DNA of 64,000 nucleotides, from assembly GCA_949316235.1 (NCBI GenBank), contig OX438749.1, positions 21,530,414 to 21,594,413 of the forward strand, written 5' to 3'. The notes beneath the pieces are model-generated. The model had not been told where the DNA came from and did no database searches. It was given only the letters and a program-made list of their open reading frames with translations. This DNA is from Oegoconia quadripuncta. Lineage: Eukaryota > Arthropoda > Insecta > Lepidoptera > Autostichidae. Positions 41,154-52,490 of the stretch are shown here, in pieces (the stretch's first letter is position 1; every line of letters starts with the position of its first letter). The position numbers and the translations under genes are program-made.

Positions 41154-41570
41154 GGGTCTTTACCTATGTATGAAATTGGATTTTTTTTTCTTCGTTAATC
41201 ATATGTATCAATTTCTGCGATTTTCAAAGCTACATCGAAATTTGTTTTTTATTTGGAAAATGGAATATTATTTCAAGGTTTCCCATGAAATATTTTTTTA
41301 ATTTATGGGCTAAATCACATAATAAAAAAAATTTGAGCAGAGCTCTTTTCATGTGCTTCCCATAATCATTTCTTAGATTCGCTGAAACTTTTATAAAGCG
41401 GTTACTTTTAAAAATTAACGCTGCCTATACTTAACTTAATATTATCCGATAATACACACAAAGTTTAGCTAAATTTGGATTGGCCGTTCCCAAAACAAAA
41501 ATGTTTTTATGGAGAAAACAGTCTTAATGAAATTCTTCATACAAAACGCCAATTTCATAGGTAAGGACCT
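41154..41570 (+). mobile_element. MITE family P, copy 4 (complete)
   Basis: GGGTCTTTACCTATGTATGA on the left and CAATTTCATAGGTAAGGACC on the right; interior as copy 3. Confidence 0.87.
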
Positions 41571-42189
41571 AATATAAACCTAAAAAGTTTTGTAAAGAAC
41601 ATTTTCGGAAAACAGTGAACTTTTATATCACGCAAATATTTTGTTTTCTAGATTTTAGACTTCTCGAATGCAGGTCAAAACGATTTTTTGATTTATTCTG
41701 TATTTAAATTTATCCAATGAGGGCGCCTACTGGACGGAATAACCCTCTTAGGGTGCATCGAACGAATTTTCTGGTCAAATACAACATTTAAACAGCTTTG
41801 ATTGATGACTTCTTTAAATTTTTATTACTTCTGTTGTATATATTGTATTCTGTTCATTACAAAATTTCATTAGCATCGGTTCATTCTGAAGGTTTGTACG
41901 AAATGCTGTGAAGCGTAAACGCTCTTAAGTAAAGGATTTTGTATGGGTTTTTCGGTCCAATTGTGATGGGTTTTTACAATGTTATCGCAGGTGTGATTTA
42001 GAATATATTCGTGTTTAACCGCATTTATTGTTGTTAATTATTATTTAGAATTATTCTTGTGTGCAATATGACATCAGTTATTTAAGGTTAGAATAGTTAC
42101 CATGAATGTTTAATCCCCGTGAAGGAAAAGTTCTAGACGGAAATAATTCCCGACGAGATAAATTTTTATCCCATTCCCGGTGACAGTGA
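41571..42189. other. No recognisable feature
   Basis: AT-rich intergenic sequence. Part of 41690-41790 (GATTTATTCTGTATT, GAATAACCCTCTTA) recurs in diverged form at 44540-44615. Confidence 0.4.
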
Positions 42190-42345
42190 TCACGAATATA
42201 CAGGATGAAATTTAATTGGTGTAGTTCCTGTTTACTGGTGACTCCACTGCTGATTACGAACAACTTTCCCCAACGAACTATAGTGGAATTCGATTAACAA
42301 ATGTTCGATTACCCGTACAAAATGAACCATGCTGAAACCACTTTT
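42190..42345 (-). mobile_element. MITE family V fragment
   Basis: TACAGGATGAAATTTAATTG, GATTACGAACAACTTTCCCC and GATTACCCGTACAAAATG. Confidence 0.6.
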
Positions 42346-42667
42346 ATTTATTTATTTTATTTATCATTTATTGCACACAAGAAAAAACATACAGATACAA
42401 CATAATAGAGACGACACAACAGGTTCTGCTTATTTCTACAATGAAATTTCTTCCAGCAGACCTACGAAAGAGAGATATGTCTGGAAGAGGCAGATAAGAC
42501 GTGCACAATCTAAAAAAATGGATAAATATGATAGATAAAAAAAACCTAACTGAATATAAATGTAACTACATACTAATAAGTACATATTTCAATACATACG
42601 AATATAAAGTATAACATACATATAATATACGGAATAACACTATGAAATGGAAAGGTAATGTTCCTTA

Positions 42668-43340
42668 ACTCTTTTCCTAAAGACAAATTTTAGTATGAAA
42701 ATCCAACAATTTTCGGCTAAATTCGGTGGAAAGTTGTTCGTAATCAGGAGCGGAGTCACCAGCCGAAAATTGTTGGAGTTTCATACTAAAGATGGTTTCT
42801 GAATGGTTAACTTTGTATGGGTAATCGAATATTTTTTGATCGAATTCGACTCAAAGTCAAAAATGCTTTATTTTGTAGGTACACAGAGTACACTTAAAAT
42901 AGTCAATTTTACACTTTTTAAGCCACTGCTTGTTCAAAATGCAATATTCCCCTGAGAAGAACAAGCAAGAAACTCGAAGGGTTGCTCTTTTAAAATCAGT
43001 CTTTGATTTTACATAAAGATTTTTATATTACAAAAAGGTTTTTATATTTCATTATTAATTGTGAAATAGCCTGGCATGCGAACGATCTAATTATGTCCAG
43101 GGATGATTATCATCTAAATAGTCTGATATTTTATAATATGCTTTGTTAATAAGTTTCTGTTTTATAGTATGTTTAAACTTCTTGAGAGAGAAATTTTGTA
43201 TATCAACTGGAACCTTATTGAAAAAGCGTATACATAACCCTTTGAATGAATTGGTTCCTTGGGGCAAGTTGTTCGTAATCAAGAGTGGCGTCACCAGTTA
43301 TTGGGAATTACACGAATTCAAATCCACCCTGTATAATAGA
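42668..43340. mobile_element. MITE family V copy, split by a LINE tail
   Basis: The left part 42668-42850 contains CCAACAATTTTCGGCTAAAT and GATCGAATTCGACT. The right part 43258-43340 contains GTTGTTCGTAATCAAGAGTG and AATTCAAATCCACCCTGTAT. The intervening 42851-43257 is a LINE. Confidence 0.7.
42851..43257 (-). mobile_element. LINE family 1 3' fragment inserted in MITE V
   Basis: The ORF tail on the minus strand reads [20 protein letters not shown] and [16 protein letters not shown], then the 3' UTR (AAGAACAAGCAAGAAACTCG) ending near 42851. Confidence 0.82.
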
Positions 43341-43437
43341 AGTTTTAATTGTTCGTTATACAACTCATTTTATTAGACATGTTTAATGGTACGTAACGAT
43401 TGCGACTGAATTTCGTGAATTAACAATGATGATTTAT

Positions 43438-43645
43438 TGACGACCTGTTTGGTATAGTGGTTAGAACCGCTGACTGCTATACCAAAAGTCGCGGGTTTGA
43501 ATCCCGCTGGGTGCATATATTTGTATGATGAATACGGATATGTGTAGTATATTAACAAACTGGTATCCATAATACAAGCCTAGTTGTTTAGTGTGGAACT
43601 AAATGGTGCTGTGTGTATGTCCAAGGATATTTATTTATTGTATTG
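43438..43645 (+). mobile_element. tRNA-derived SINE, family A (copy 10)
   Basis: ACGACCTGTTTGGTATAGTG through GGGTTTGAATCCCGC and ATGTCCAAGGATATTTATTT, with a small internal deletion in the central part. Confidence 0.85.
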
Positions 43646-43817
43646 AATACGTAAAGTGTAGATTGAAAATTTACCATTTATTGAATGTAAATACTGCCAA
43701 ATGTTGCCATATTTTACAATTGTAGTCCAATAAAAATGCTTTTTATATGTTACATAATATCTTTTATTTTACCAATATCAAATCAAACTAATATTCGCGT
43801 TTCATAATCTATCGATA

Positions 43818-44113
43818 GGGTTGCCATACGTCCCGTATATACGGGACTGTCACCGTATTTGTCCCGTATTTCGACAAAATACGGAAATAGAATAGAGAGG
43901 TGAGGGGCGCGCGCGCGATAGCCACTACTGTGGAGATAATTTCATCAGATCAATACCCATCTGTTAGAAAACTCATACTACGTGCACATGCGTGCAAAAG
44001 TAGTTAAATATAATAAAACATAGGTCAAAAGTATTGAATGTCTTAGGTTCGAGTTTTAGGCATCAGAAAAGAAAACGTCCCGTATTGACTTCTAGAAGTT
44101 ATGGCAACTCTAT
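43818..44113. mobile_element. AGGGTTGCCA-ended element, TCCCGTAT-rich
   Basis: Left end AGGGTTGCCATACGTCCCGT, right end GTTATGGCAACTCT. The flanks ATCTATCGAT and ATCTATCTAT agree at 8 of 10 positions, compatible with a diverged 10-bp TSD. It is related in ends and interior to 3034-3621. Confidence 0.65.
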
Positions 44114-45152
44114 CTATCTATCGAGATATTTAAATATCAACTTTGCTGTGAGCGACAGACGGATTTCAGTTCAGACATCCTCCACAGGCTCCATCACCAT
44201 TGCTCCAGAGAAGGAAAAAGGTTACAAAACGGTCTTGGAAGTAGTTACTCTATGTCTATGAAATGTATGCAACTGAATGCTTCTTGTTTTATAATAAGAA
44301 AACAAGTTTAGAGAGGGCTTAGTGCGTCCAGTGGCGCCCTCATTGGATAAATTAAGCATTCTTTTTAAATACAGAATAAAACAGAATAGAACAGAAAAAA
44401 CCTGCACTCGAGAAGCCTAAAAGCTAATTATAAATAATACCTATATAGCTTTAATTACGGCTATTTTTAAAAATTACAAATGATTGATGAAAACAGCCAC
44501 AATACTGGAAAATAACCCCAATAGTGCAGGTCCCATTTTTTTGATTTATTCTGTATTCAAAAAGAAATCTTGATTTTATCAATGAACGCCACTGAATTGA
44601 ATGAACCCTCTTAACACACATTACATAATAATTATTTTTCTAAAATCCAATCAAAACAATGGATTTCTAATTTAAGAAGCTATAAAAGTGAAATTTGATA
44701 TAAAATCGTACACAGTATCCTATTTATACAATGTACTTATGTCCTGAATTTTTATTCAGTAGGTGACTTACTTTCTATATTATTATTGAAAAGTTTTTAA
44801 TGCTCGCCACACATCGTTCCCACACATACATTCTACATAACAATTTGCCCCAATTTATGGAATATGCTAATAAAAATTACATAACAGTAACTTTAACTTA
44901 TATCTAATAATCTCATTTGTAAGCACTATTAATTTAAGTTATTGCGCACCAATTAATTTAGTTTATTGAGCAGGACCATTCTGATATAAAATATGATATA
45001 ATAATTGGTTTAAAACGAGATTCTTTTGTTAAATATAAGAAAAGAACATAGTCTCACAAAATATCGGCGTAATATGCGATAACTTTAATATATTTGGTAG
45101 TACTTAGCCCGCTGTAAGGTTGAAAGATGTTCAAACATTTTTCTATGGAAGC
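44114..45152. other. No recognisable feature
   Basis: About 1 kb of AT-rich sequence with no supported exon; 44540-44615 echoes part of 41690-41790. Confidence 0.4.
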
Positions 45153-45378
45153 TACCGGACGAGTTTTTTTTTATCGTAAGAAAAAAAAAGGGCATATTAG
45201 GTAAGTGAAATAGAAGGTATTGGGGTAGTTTAATTTTTCGCGACTGTCAAATGACACAATGAAATTCGATTAGGGTTTTGAAAAAAAAAAAAAAAAATTA
45301 CCTATGCAAATAGGTTTCATTTTACTTACCTAATATGCCCTATTTTTTTTCCTTACGGTAAATAACACCCATCCGGTA
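45153..45378. mobile_element. Long-TIR MITE family L, copy 1 (226 bp)
   Basis: Ends TACCGGACGAGTTTTTTTTT and CATCCGGTA. The ~75-bp arms share GGGCATATTAGGTAAGTGAA and its complement TTACTTACCTAATATGCCC. Confidence 0.87.
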
Positions 45379-46791
45379 TACCATTTTCACCGTGCGCGGT
45401 TACTTTGAACAAAGGGCCGCTGATCGATATGCCACAAAGGTTGTATCCCATTTATTCATTAATTCACTATACTACATACAATATTCTTTCGAGGAATAAG
45501 GACTTGAATTAGCCAGTTTCCATCATGGTATTCTATAGAACGCACAATTTGTCTGTGCAAATATATTTATTGCTTATATTTATTTATTGTTTTAGTTTAA
45601 TTTTGGCAACTTACTACTTTGTAATAATTCTGCCAAACACTGGTGTTTGAAGAGGCTAGTGTTTATTTAGCCTTCTGTATAAGCTTGCGTCTGTAACGTC
45701 ATTGGAGGCTCCACTGAAAATCAGCGTTGCAGTATATCTTTGCTGCAAATCGTACTGAGCTGGAGAGCCTTTTAGTTTCACTTTTGCGGCGCAGCTGTTT
45801 TATGTTTGTGTTGCCTATATCTTGTATGAGCCTTACTTGTTTTGTTTTTAAAGTAGCCAAATAAAGCATTTTTATTCCATTCCAATCACTGTGAATAATT
45901 GTTTCAAGGCACTACTTCTGTCAAAATTAATAAGACAGACAACTTTGTGCCACGAAATTTTGTAATATGTTTAAAATATTGCCACATGATTCAATCTAGT
46001 CCTTATTCCTCCGACATCCAATACAAGTGTTTGTGAATCATTCAAGGCTTCTTGACATGGCAGTGAAGTGGACCTACAAGTGACTACTTGTGACGTAGGT
46101 ATGTTTGTTTTATTACTACAAGCGAGTCATTAAATAGTATGAAGAAATCTGAAACTACACTTAGAGAATTTAGATTCAAGGAATAAGTCAGTTAATAAAT
46201 CTAAGATATAAGAAGCCTCTAGAATCGAAACCAGGTCCTCGAGTTACGGCTCAACTTAGTTAATACAGTATAACCCAAACCTTAACCGACAACATAGTAT
46301 TACTTACCCACGTCATATTTAATCAATTTACTACAAAAATCCCTAGACTAAATAAAGATTTAAAAAACTTTTCGTTTCTGGGTTTCTATATTGAATAAAG
46401 GGCTTAACTATGCCCATAAAAGATTTAATAAACCGTTCTTAAGATTGAGATGACCTTAGGTTTACGCTTGAGAATCTGTTGCATATTAAAACAGTACCAA
46501 AAAAAATGTTTTGAGACTGCGACGCAATCTCAAGATCGATTTATGAATACGGCCCTTAGTACCGTTTGTATGCAGAGGTAATCCTGTTCATATAAACATT
46601 GTAAAAATTGCAAACTTTATGATTTAGATAACGTGAGGTTTCTTGGCGTTTTTGTTTTAAATTTCAATTGGGAGAAGCCAATGACTCCTGAGATACAGGT
46701 TTATTTTTAGTTTAAGCGTCTTGAGTTCATAGGAGCTTGTAACAATTTAGTATGTCAATACAGAGATTATTTGTGTACAAAATTGTGTATA
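45379..46791. other. Intergenic, one MITE G right end and one LINE tail piece
   Basis: About 45840-45880 (AAATAAAGCATTTTTATTCC) resembles a LINE-family 3' end. 46430-46560 contains ACCTTAGGTTTACGCTTGAG and ends TTTATGAATACGGCCCTTAG, matching the end of MITE family G. No gene. Confidence 0.45.
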
Positions 46792-47131
46792 TACCGGATT
46801 AGTTTTTTTACCGTAAGAGAAAAAATAGGGCATACTAAGTAAGTGAAATAGAAGATATTAGCATATGTACTTTAATTTTTTTTTCAAAAACACGCGCCGG
46901 CCTTATATTGATGTGCGATTAGCGGGGTTCGTAGTGTTTCTATCATGCAACATTTATTTGGAACTCATATTTTATCCAAATTTTCTTTTATTTATTTAAT
47001 TTAATGATGTAGTTATGTGGAATAGTCTACTAACGGAACCGTCAAATTACACAATTAACGCTTTATTCTATGATAGTTTTGAAAAAATAACTATATATGC
47101 CCATTTTTTTCCCTTACGGTAAAAAAAACTC
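46792..47131. mobile_element. Long-TIR MITE family L, copy 2
   Basis: Starts TATACCGGATTAGTTTTTTT and ends with CTTACGGTAAAAAAAACTC. The last bases of the right terminus are lost. Confidence 0.82.
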
Positions 47132-47735
47132 ACAAATACATTTTATTGACTTATGATGATTGTAGTGGTTTTAATTACATGGAATCAATGTTTTGTTTAT
47201 TTAGATGATGTCATGGTAAATAAAGCAAGATCATAATAGGAAGGTAAGCACTGACAGCCGATGAGGTGTGTGTTATTTGTTTTAATTATCTAGTTTCAGT
47301 GTAAATGAAACTAGACTTTCGTGTATACATGCACATATTTTTGCTATTTGATATCGTCATTTGTTTGCTTTGCTCGCGTCGGATAATCTGGACGCGCCTT
47401 AAGTTACTAAGTATCAAGGAGATATCACTACATACAGCTGTACTTGTAAATTTATTAGGTTATCTTACCTTACCTATGAAATTGGCGTTTTGTATGAAGA
47501 ATTTCATTAAGACTGTTTTCTCCATACAAACATTTTTGAAATTTTTTTGGGAACGGCAAATCCAAATTTAGCTGAACTTTGTGTGTATTATCGGATAACA
47601 TTAAGTTAAATATAGGCAGTGTTAACCGTTAAACCGTTAAAGTAACCGTTTTATAAAACTTTATGCGAATCTAAGAAATAATATGGGAAGCTCATGAAAA
47701 GAGCTGTGTTCAAGTTTTTTTTATTTGTGTTTTTA

Positions 47736-47984
47736 TATATGACTAGCTTTCCTCCCGCGACTTCGTCCGCGTGGAAGATTTTATCAAAATACAAACAACA
47801 AACTTTCATCCCTTATTTTATCCCCTTGGGGGTAGAATTTATCAAAATCCTTTCTTAGCGGATGTCTACGTCATAACATCTACCTGCATGCCAAATTTCA
47901 GCCCGATCCGGCCAGTGGTTTGGGCTGGGCGTTGATAGATCACTATGTCAGTCACCTTTGAGTTATATATATTTAGATTTAGCT
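47736..47984 (+). mobile_element. RTE-like 3' end nested in MITE P
   Basis: GACTAGCTTTCCTCCCGCGA, CTTCGTCCGCGTGGAAG, GCCAAATTTCAGCCCGATCC and then a TATATATATTTAGATTTAG tail. Confidence 0.7.
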
Positions 47985-48048
47985 CAGACATTAAAAAATA
48001 TTTCATGTGAAACTTTGAAAATATATTCTATTTTCCAAATAAATAACA

Positions 48049-49081
48049 AAGGACTTGTCCCAGATTGGGCCTTTAATATTTATTAATTCCGACAGGGTTA
48101 AGTTATATATATCTGGATAGGTATTTGAATATCCAGCTGTTATATACAAATTGTACAATTTTAGAAACCTCCGTTTTCGAGAAAATGTATTTTTTAGTTT
48201 CATAACAATTTACTTTAAAACGAACACTCCTGCCTATAGAAAGAATGAAGCCTCTTGCAATTCATTCCTTGAAACGAACATTCCGTCGTTAATTAAAACA
48301 ATATCCACCCACTGTCAAACAAATGTCATTGTCAAACTGGTAACGTCGGTCAATGTTCGGTTTATAGCTATTCTTTCTTAGAATTTGATGGAATTTAAGT
48401 TCTTGGAGTATTTTTCTGTGTATTCTACCGAAGCTTATCTGATGATGATGATGCTTCCGACCGATTTCGGCCATGACGAACACTTAAACTCCTAATCGGT
48501 TTGGCGCTGGATATAAAGCTTTTATTTATAATTCGGTCGCAGTGTAGCCTTTCTATTGCTTTCTGTCAAGTCATAGATACATACATTTTAAAAATATGTC
48601 GTGATACCTCGGCAATAAATATGACTATGTATGACATCTCGATTGAAGTCATTTATTTTTAACATGTAGTAGCGTTTTCTGTCTACGAAAAATACAAGAA
48701 ATGGTTCTCCATAGACATATTTTACGTGTGAAATACATCCGAAAAGCGCCCCACTGATGATTGTTGATTGTGACGCATTGATGAGTAGGTAGATGTGATC
48801 ACTAAGCGTATAACTATAGCTACGATATATCCACTTCGTATGTGTGAAGGATTGTACATTTGTGGAGTAAATAGTCGCCAGTGTTGCCAATGGCATCGCA
48901 AAATAATTCCACCATAGTTATTTCATTAATTTATTTTATAAAAACGGAGGTGTGCAAAATTCATATTAAAGCGGTTTTACGATCTATATTTTTGTACCTT
49001 TAATATCAGTGTAGTACCAACCCGGTCGGAATTTACTCGGAATAAAAAACCACCCTCCATATAAAACGCGGACAAGTCCTT
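48049..49081. mobile_element. GGACTTGTCC-ended element nested in MITE P (1.03 kb)
   Basis: Left end AAAGGACTTGTCCCAG and right end GCGGACAAGTCCTTT are inverted. It lies exactly where family P reads ACAAA/TTTGGA in other copies. The interior has no long frame; CCGACCGATTTCGGCCATGA at about 48460 is a repeat-like palindrome. Confidence 0.75.
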
Positions 49082-49160
49082 TGGAAATAGCTATAGAATC
49101 GTAGGAGTTGGTACATACGATTAACGAAGAAAAAAATCTCCAATTTCATAGGTAACGACC

Positions 49161-49440
49161 TAATACTTATAATTTATTGGAAGCTAAACCTTTGTAAATA
49201 ACAAAGGAAGTTAGTACAACAGCAGATTGGAAAGATCACATTACGTTCAAGCGCAGATCAAGGGCCTGGGTATTTCTGGTAACACTCAGTGCGTAATACC
49301 CTTAAGGTTTTGTGGTAAACAGCCTTATTGTAAAACATTAAAAATTAACTTAAGAATTATTGTTAATTATTTTGGTGACTGGACCTTCACTTTGATCTAG
49401 TGATGCGCAACTTCGAATTATTCTAATATTCGACTTGTTA
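49161..49440. other. No recognisable feature
   Basis: Unassigned sequence; no supported exon or repeat match. Confidence 0.3.
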
Positions 49441-49610
49441 GTACAGTCACCTGCAACTAAAGGTACACCTAGCGCGCTAGAGCCATAGATATCGAAATTT
49501 CATGTCCTGACAACACTTACAATGCTTGATTTTCTTTGCAAGAGATAATTAATGCAAAAGTCTAGAGCGCTAGTAAACTTGAGTATACTTTTATCTACAC
49601 GTGACTGTAC
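49441..49610. mobile_element. Small MITE with GTACAGTCAC ends (170 bp)
   Basis: Starts GTACAGTCACCTGCAACTAA and ends CACGTGACTGTAC. Inner inverted motifs are TAGCGCGCTAGAG and CTAGAGCGCTAG. Confidence 0.75.
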
Positions 49611-50052
49611 CTACTAATGCCAATCGACTGACACTAATTATTTAATACGAAAAATAATATCATAGAATATAATCTACAAGAATATGTAAGATTCATTCAT
49701 CATTCGATCAGACTCTAACCCGAGTCATTGATTTGAAACGCAATCGAATTAATCGAATGATTAGTGTCATTCGAAGTCGCGAATCGATATTGTGGGCTGG
49801 ATCCGCCGTTGATTACATCTCTTCCGAGTTAGTAGCCCTAACAATTATAATTCCATTCCTACATTCTTCTAGCCTTTGGTTATCTAATTCGGATAGTTAG
49901 CCAAGCACATTAGAATAGCAGATTCCTCAGCTAGCAGAAGCAGCAGAGATCGAGCTACTTAATTCCGTTCACATTCCAATATAGATGTCAGATCTATCTA
50001 ATACTTATTGCTCACTTCACATACTTTCCACTATTCTATTGTTTTCTCAGCT
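49611..50052. other. 3' flank of brainiac
   Basis: Expected to hold the brainiac 3' UTR (minus strand). No clear AATAAA could be fixed on that strand close to the stop. Confidence 0.35.
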
Positions 50053-51102
50053 CTACATATTATTCGGATTATTCTGCTCATTCCATACTCTAACCAACTC
50101 ATTGTGATTCTCATAGCCGTGCGACGCAATCACGTCTCTGTACCCATCTTTAGTATAAGCCTTCTTATAGAAGTGAAAATCAGAACAGTGCTTGGGCACC
50201 AGCCCAACCTTCTTAGCAACTATACCTAAGTAAATATCATCGAATCGGAAGTGCTTCACGTACCAACTACCCACGTAGAGAACCTTCATTGATTTGTTCG
50301 AAATTATGTACGCCCCAGCTGTGACGTAAGGTGGCCATTTGTTCCATGGATATTCTTCTAAAGACACCCGCCATTTGCTGTTTCTATGGCGTTGCGGGGT
50401 CGATTCGAAGACGTACCCTGCTAAAAGATGTTGATCCCTCTCTGTTCCAGTGCTCTGTGGGATGTTGTTCTCTTCATTCTCTGTCATCTGCTGGTTGAAC
50501 GCTCTATCGTGGACGTAATCTAGGAGATTATTCACCGAGATATACATATCATCGTCGGTGAATAAATAAAAATCAGCAGTGGAGCAATGTTCGTAGACCC
50601 ACCTGAACGCCATCATAGTTTTAATTGTGTTATTGTAATAATTATCATGAAAATCAATTTGTATAATATCTTTGTACTCGACCATTTCTTGTTCGACGCT
50701 CTTCTGCGTTTCCGATTTAGGAGATTCATCGGTGCCGAGGAAGAATAGGGTTTTTATTATTCTGCCCGGCGCAAAGTTCTCTTGGCCGTATGTTTGTCTA
50801 ATTGCCATTCTGTGGCCGAAGTTGTTCATCGCCGACTTGACTATTATAAACAGATCTAGTTTATCTATAGTTTTACATTTACCCGAATTTGTTAGGAATC
50901 TATATGGATAGTAGTTGATAGGTGGTATACTAGGTTTCTTACCCGACATTACGTCCTGTACTATTGGCCTTATATCTATATTTAGGGGGTAGTCGAACTC
51001 CTTGAAGCTCCTCGCGTGAATGTAGTCCCCCACACCGAAAAAATAATAAAGATACACTAAAAAAAACGCACACACAAAACATCTATAATTCCTTCTCCTC
51101 AT
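50053..51102 (-). CDS. brn: Brainiac-type beta-1,3-glycosyltransferase (GT31), 349 aa
   Basis: The whole sequence follows insect Brainiac, a Golgi type II transferase that in Drosophila adds beta-1,3-GlcNAc to glycosphingolipid cores and acts in Notch/EGFR-related epithelial patterning. Layout: cytosolic RRRNYR, membrane anchor at residues ~8-24, stem, then GT31 catalytic domain with RMAIRQTYG (~98-106), FFLGTDES, the metal-binding DDD at 183-185 (FYLFTDDDMYIS), KWRVSLEEYPWNKWPPYVTA (243-262) and FRFDDIYLGIVAKK (285-298). It carries a ~20-residue polar insertion at ~202-222. The frame is open back to 51159, but that codon is GTG exactly at a splice acceptor (TTCTCATTCCAG). I therefore start at the first in-frame ATG (51102) and infer a non-coding upstream exon. 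Single coding exon. Confidence 0.93.
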   Translation of the reverse strand: MRRRNYRCFVCAFFLVYLYYFFGVGDYIHARSFKEFDYPLNIDIRPIVQDVMSGKKPSIPPINYYPYRFLTNSGKCKTIDKLDLFIIVKSAMNNFGHRMAIRQTYGQENFAPGRIIKTLFFLGTDESPKSETQKSVEQEMVEYKDIIQIDFHDNYYNNTIKTMMAFRWVYEHCSTADFYLFTDDDMYISVNNLLDYVHDRAFNQQMTENEENNIPQSTGTERDQHLLAGYVFESTPQRHRNSKWRVSLEEYPWNKWPPYVTAGAYIISNKSMKVLYVGSWYVKHFRFDDIYLGIVAKKVGLVPKHCSDFHFYKKAYTKDGYRDVIASHGYENHNELVRVWNEQNNPNNM

Positions 51103-51159
51103 CCTGAGATTTGTTAAAGTTTTTTGAGATTCATTTATCACATCGATCACGCACGACAC

Positions 51160-51171
51160 CTGGAATGAGAA
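51160..51171 (-). promoter_or_regulatory. brn: Splice acceptor before the brainiac coding exon
   Basis: On the minus strand TTCTCATTCCAG precedes the exon, and the open frame begins directly after it. This implies an upstream 5' exon at higher coordinates; the GC-rich island at 57000-57200 is one candidate. Confidence 0.6.
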
Positions 51172-51879
51172 AAAAGTAAATGTTACTTTGTATTCAAGGA
51201 TTGTTTTTAAAAATAAAAAAACCTAAATCAGCGACAAGGAAAGGAGTGATTTATTTAGGTTTGGCTCTAACCTTAAACCGGTTTTCTTAAGGAGCGAATC
51301 CAAATGGGTTTGGAATCCAATAATCGGTTTTTAGTGGTTTCATTTCACTCTTACCGATGACGTCGGCAAATAAACAAATTATCTATCTATCTATCTGTAT
51401 ACATACAAGAGCACAATACTGTAACCTATTGTATAAACCTCCTTGGCGCAAATACGTTTATGAAAATAATGTTTATAATATATGTATAATATGTGTATAA
51501 TATTGTATAACAATCTGCGGAATAAAATTAGTTAATGACAAAATGTTTAAAACTCGATTGATACAATGGCTTCAGGCAAAGTGTTTCTATGATGTTAAGG
51601 AATATTTAAATTATCAGAATGCTATGGAAAGTGTCACAAATCATATTCTGCACATCTGCATGCAGATTGAATACATGATTCCGAAATTTCTTATCAGACC
51701 TTATAAACTGTATTCTGGCAAATAAGTAATTTCTTTCTTTCTATGGTTTAAACCGGTTCATTAAGGTTTTAGGCAGCGCTCTCATTTCGGACGAAACCTT
51801 TTCTAAAACCCAGTATAAACCTGTATTTAGCAGTATTTTCGAAACCGGCTAAAGGCCCAGATTGTACTTACAATAGGCA
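51172..51879. other. Upstream intron of brainiac, nothing recognised
   Basis: Contains a CTATCTATCTATCT microsatellite at about 51378. GGTTTAAACCGGTTC-like motifs occur at 51275-51320 and 51745-51850. Confidence 0.35.
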
Positions 51880-52170
51880 CGTAAATGGCATGAGTTATTG
51901 GAGACATCATCATATCAATCACAGGACGTCCACTACCGAACATAGACATCCCCATAGATATCCAGACCGACCTATATGCAACGAATTCCGCCGACCTCCA
52001 TCAGGTTGTCCATTCACCTTATGCCGGCGCGTGGTCTCCACTCCAGCACTGCATCTAATACGCTGGGCATGTCCTAATTCGATCACGTAGTGAAACGTCG
52101 AGCATCGCCTTCTCCATTCGTTGCGTGACTTTAAGCTTCTTTTCAAGGCCATAAGTAAACACATATTTAT
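51880..52170 (+). repeat. Dispersed repeat, CATCATATCAATC type
   Basis: ACAGGACGTCCACTACCGAA, GGTTGTCCATTCACCTTATG, GCATCGCCTTCTCCATTCG and TTGCGTGACTTTAAGC. Pieces recur at 585-668 and 17865. Confidence 0.6.
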
Positions 52171-52194
52171 TAAAGACTCGTCGTTATTGGAGAA

Positions 52195-52490
52195 AATAAA
52201 GTCAAAGTCAAAAATAGTTAGTTTTTTCTTTTTAAGCTACTGCTTGTTCAAAAGGCAATTTTCCCCTGAAAAGAACAAGCGAGAAACTCGAGGGGTTGCT
52301 CAGATTTTTATATTACAAAAATGCAGAATAATATTTCATTATTGTGAAATAGCTTGACATGCGAACGAGCTGGTTATATTCAGGGATGATTATGATCTAC
52401 ATAGTCTATTTCTTTAAATTTATTAAAAGGAAGATTTTGTATATCAACAGGAACCTTATTGAAAAAACGTATACATTGCCATAGTGTTGG
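52195..52490 (-). mobile_element. LINE family 1 3' fragment
   Basis: AAAGAACAAGCGAGAAACTC, GGGTTGCTC and a decayed ORF tail (ATATCAACAGGAACCTTATT). Strongly diverged. Confidence 0.7.

Larger units (their letters stand above)
47467..49160 (-). mobile_element. MITE family P, copy 5, with two nested insertions
   Basis: Family P pieces are 47467-47735, about 47985-48048 and about 49082-49160 (ending CCAATTTCATAGGTAACGAC). They are separated by an RTE-like piece and a GGACTTGTCC element. Confidence 0.8.

Noticed and set aside
50672..50911. 79-codon plus-strand ORF inside brainiac
   Set aside because: Antisense shadow of the brainiac coding exon.
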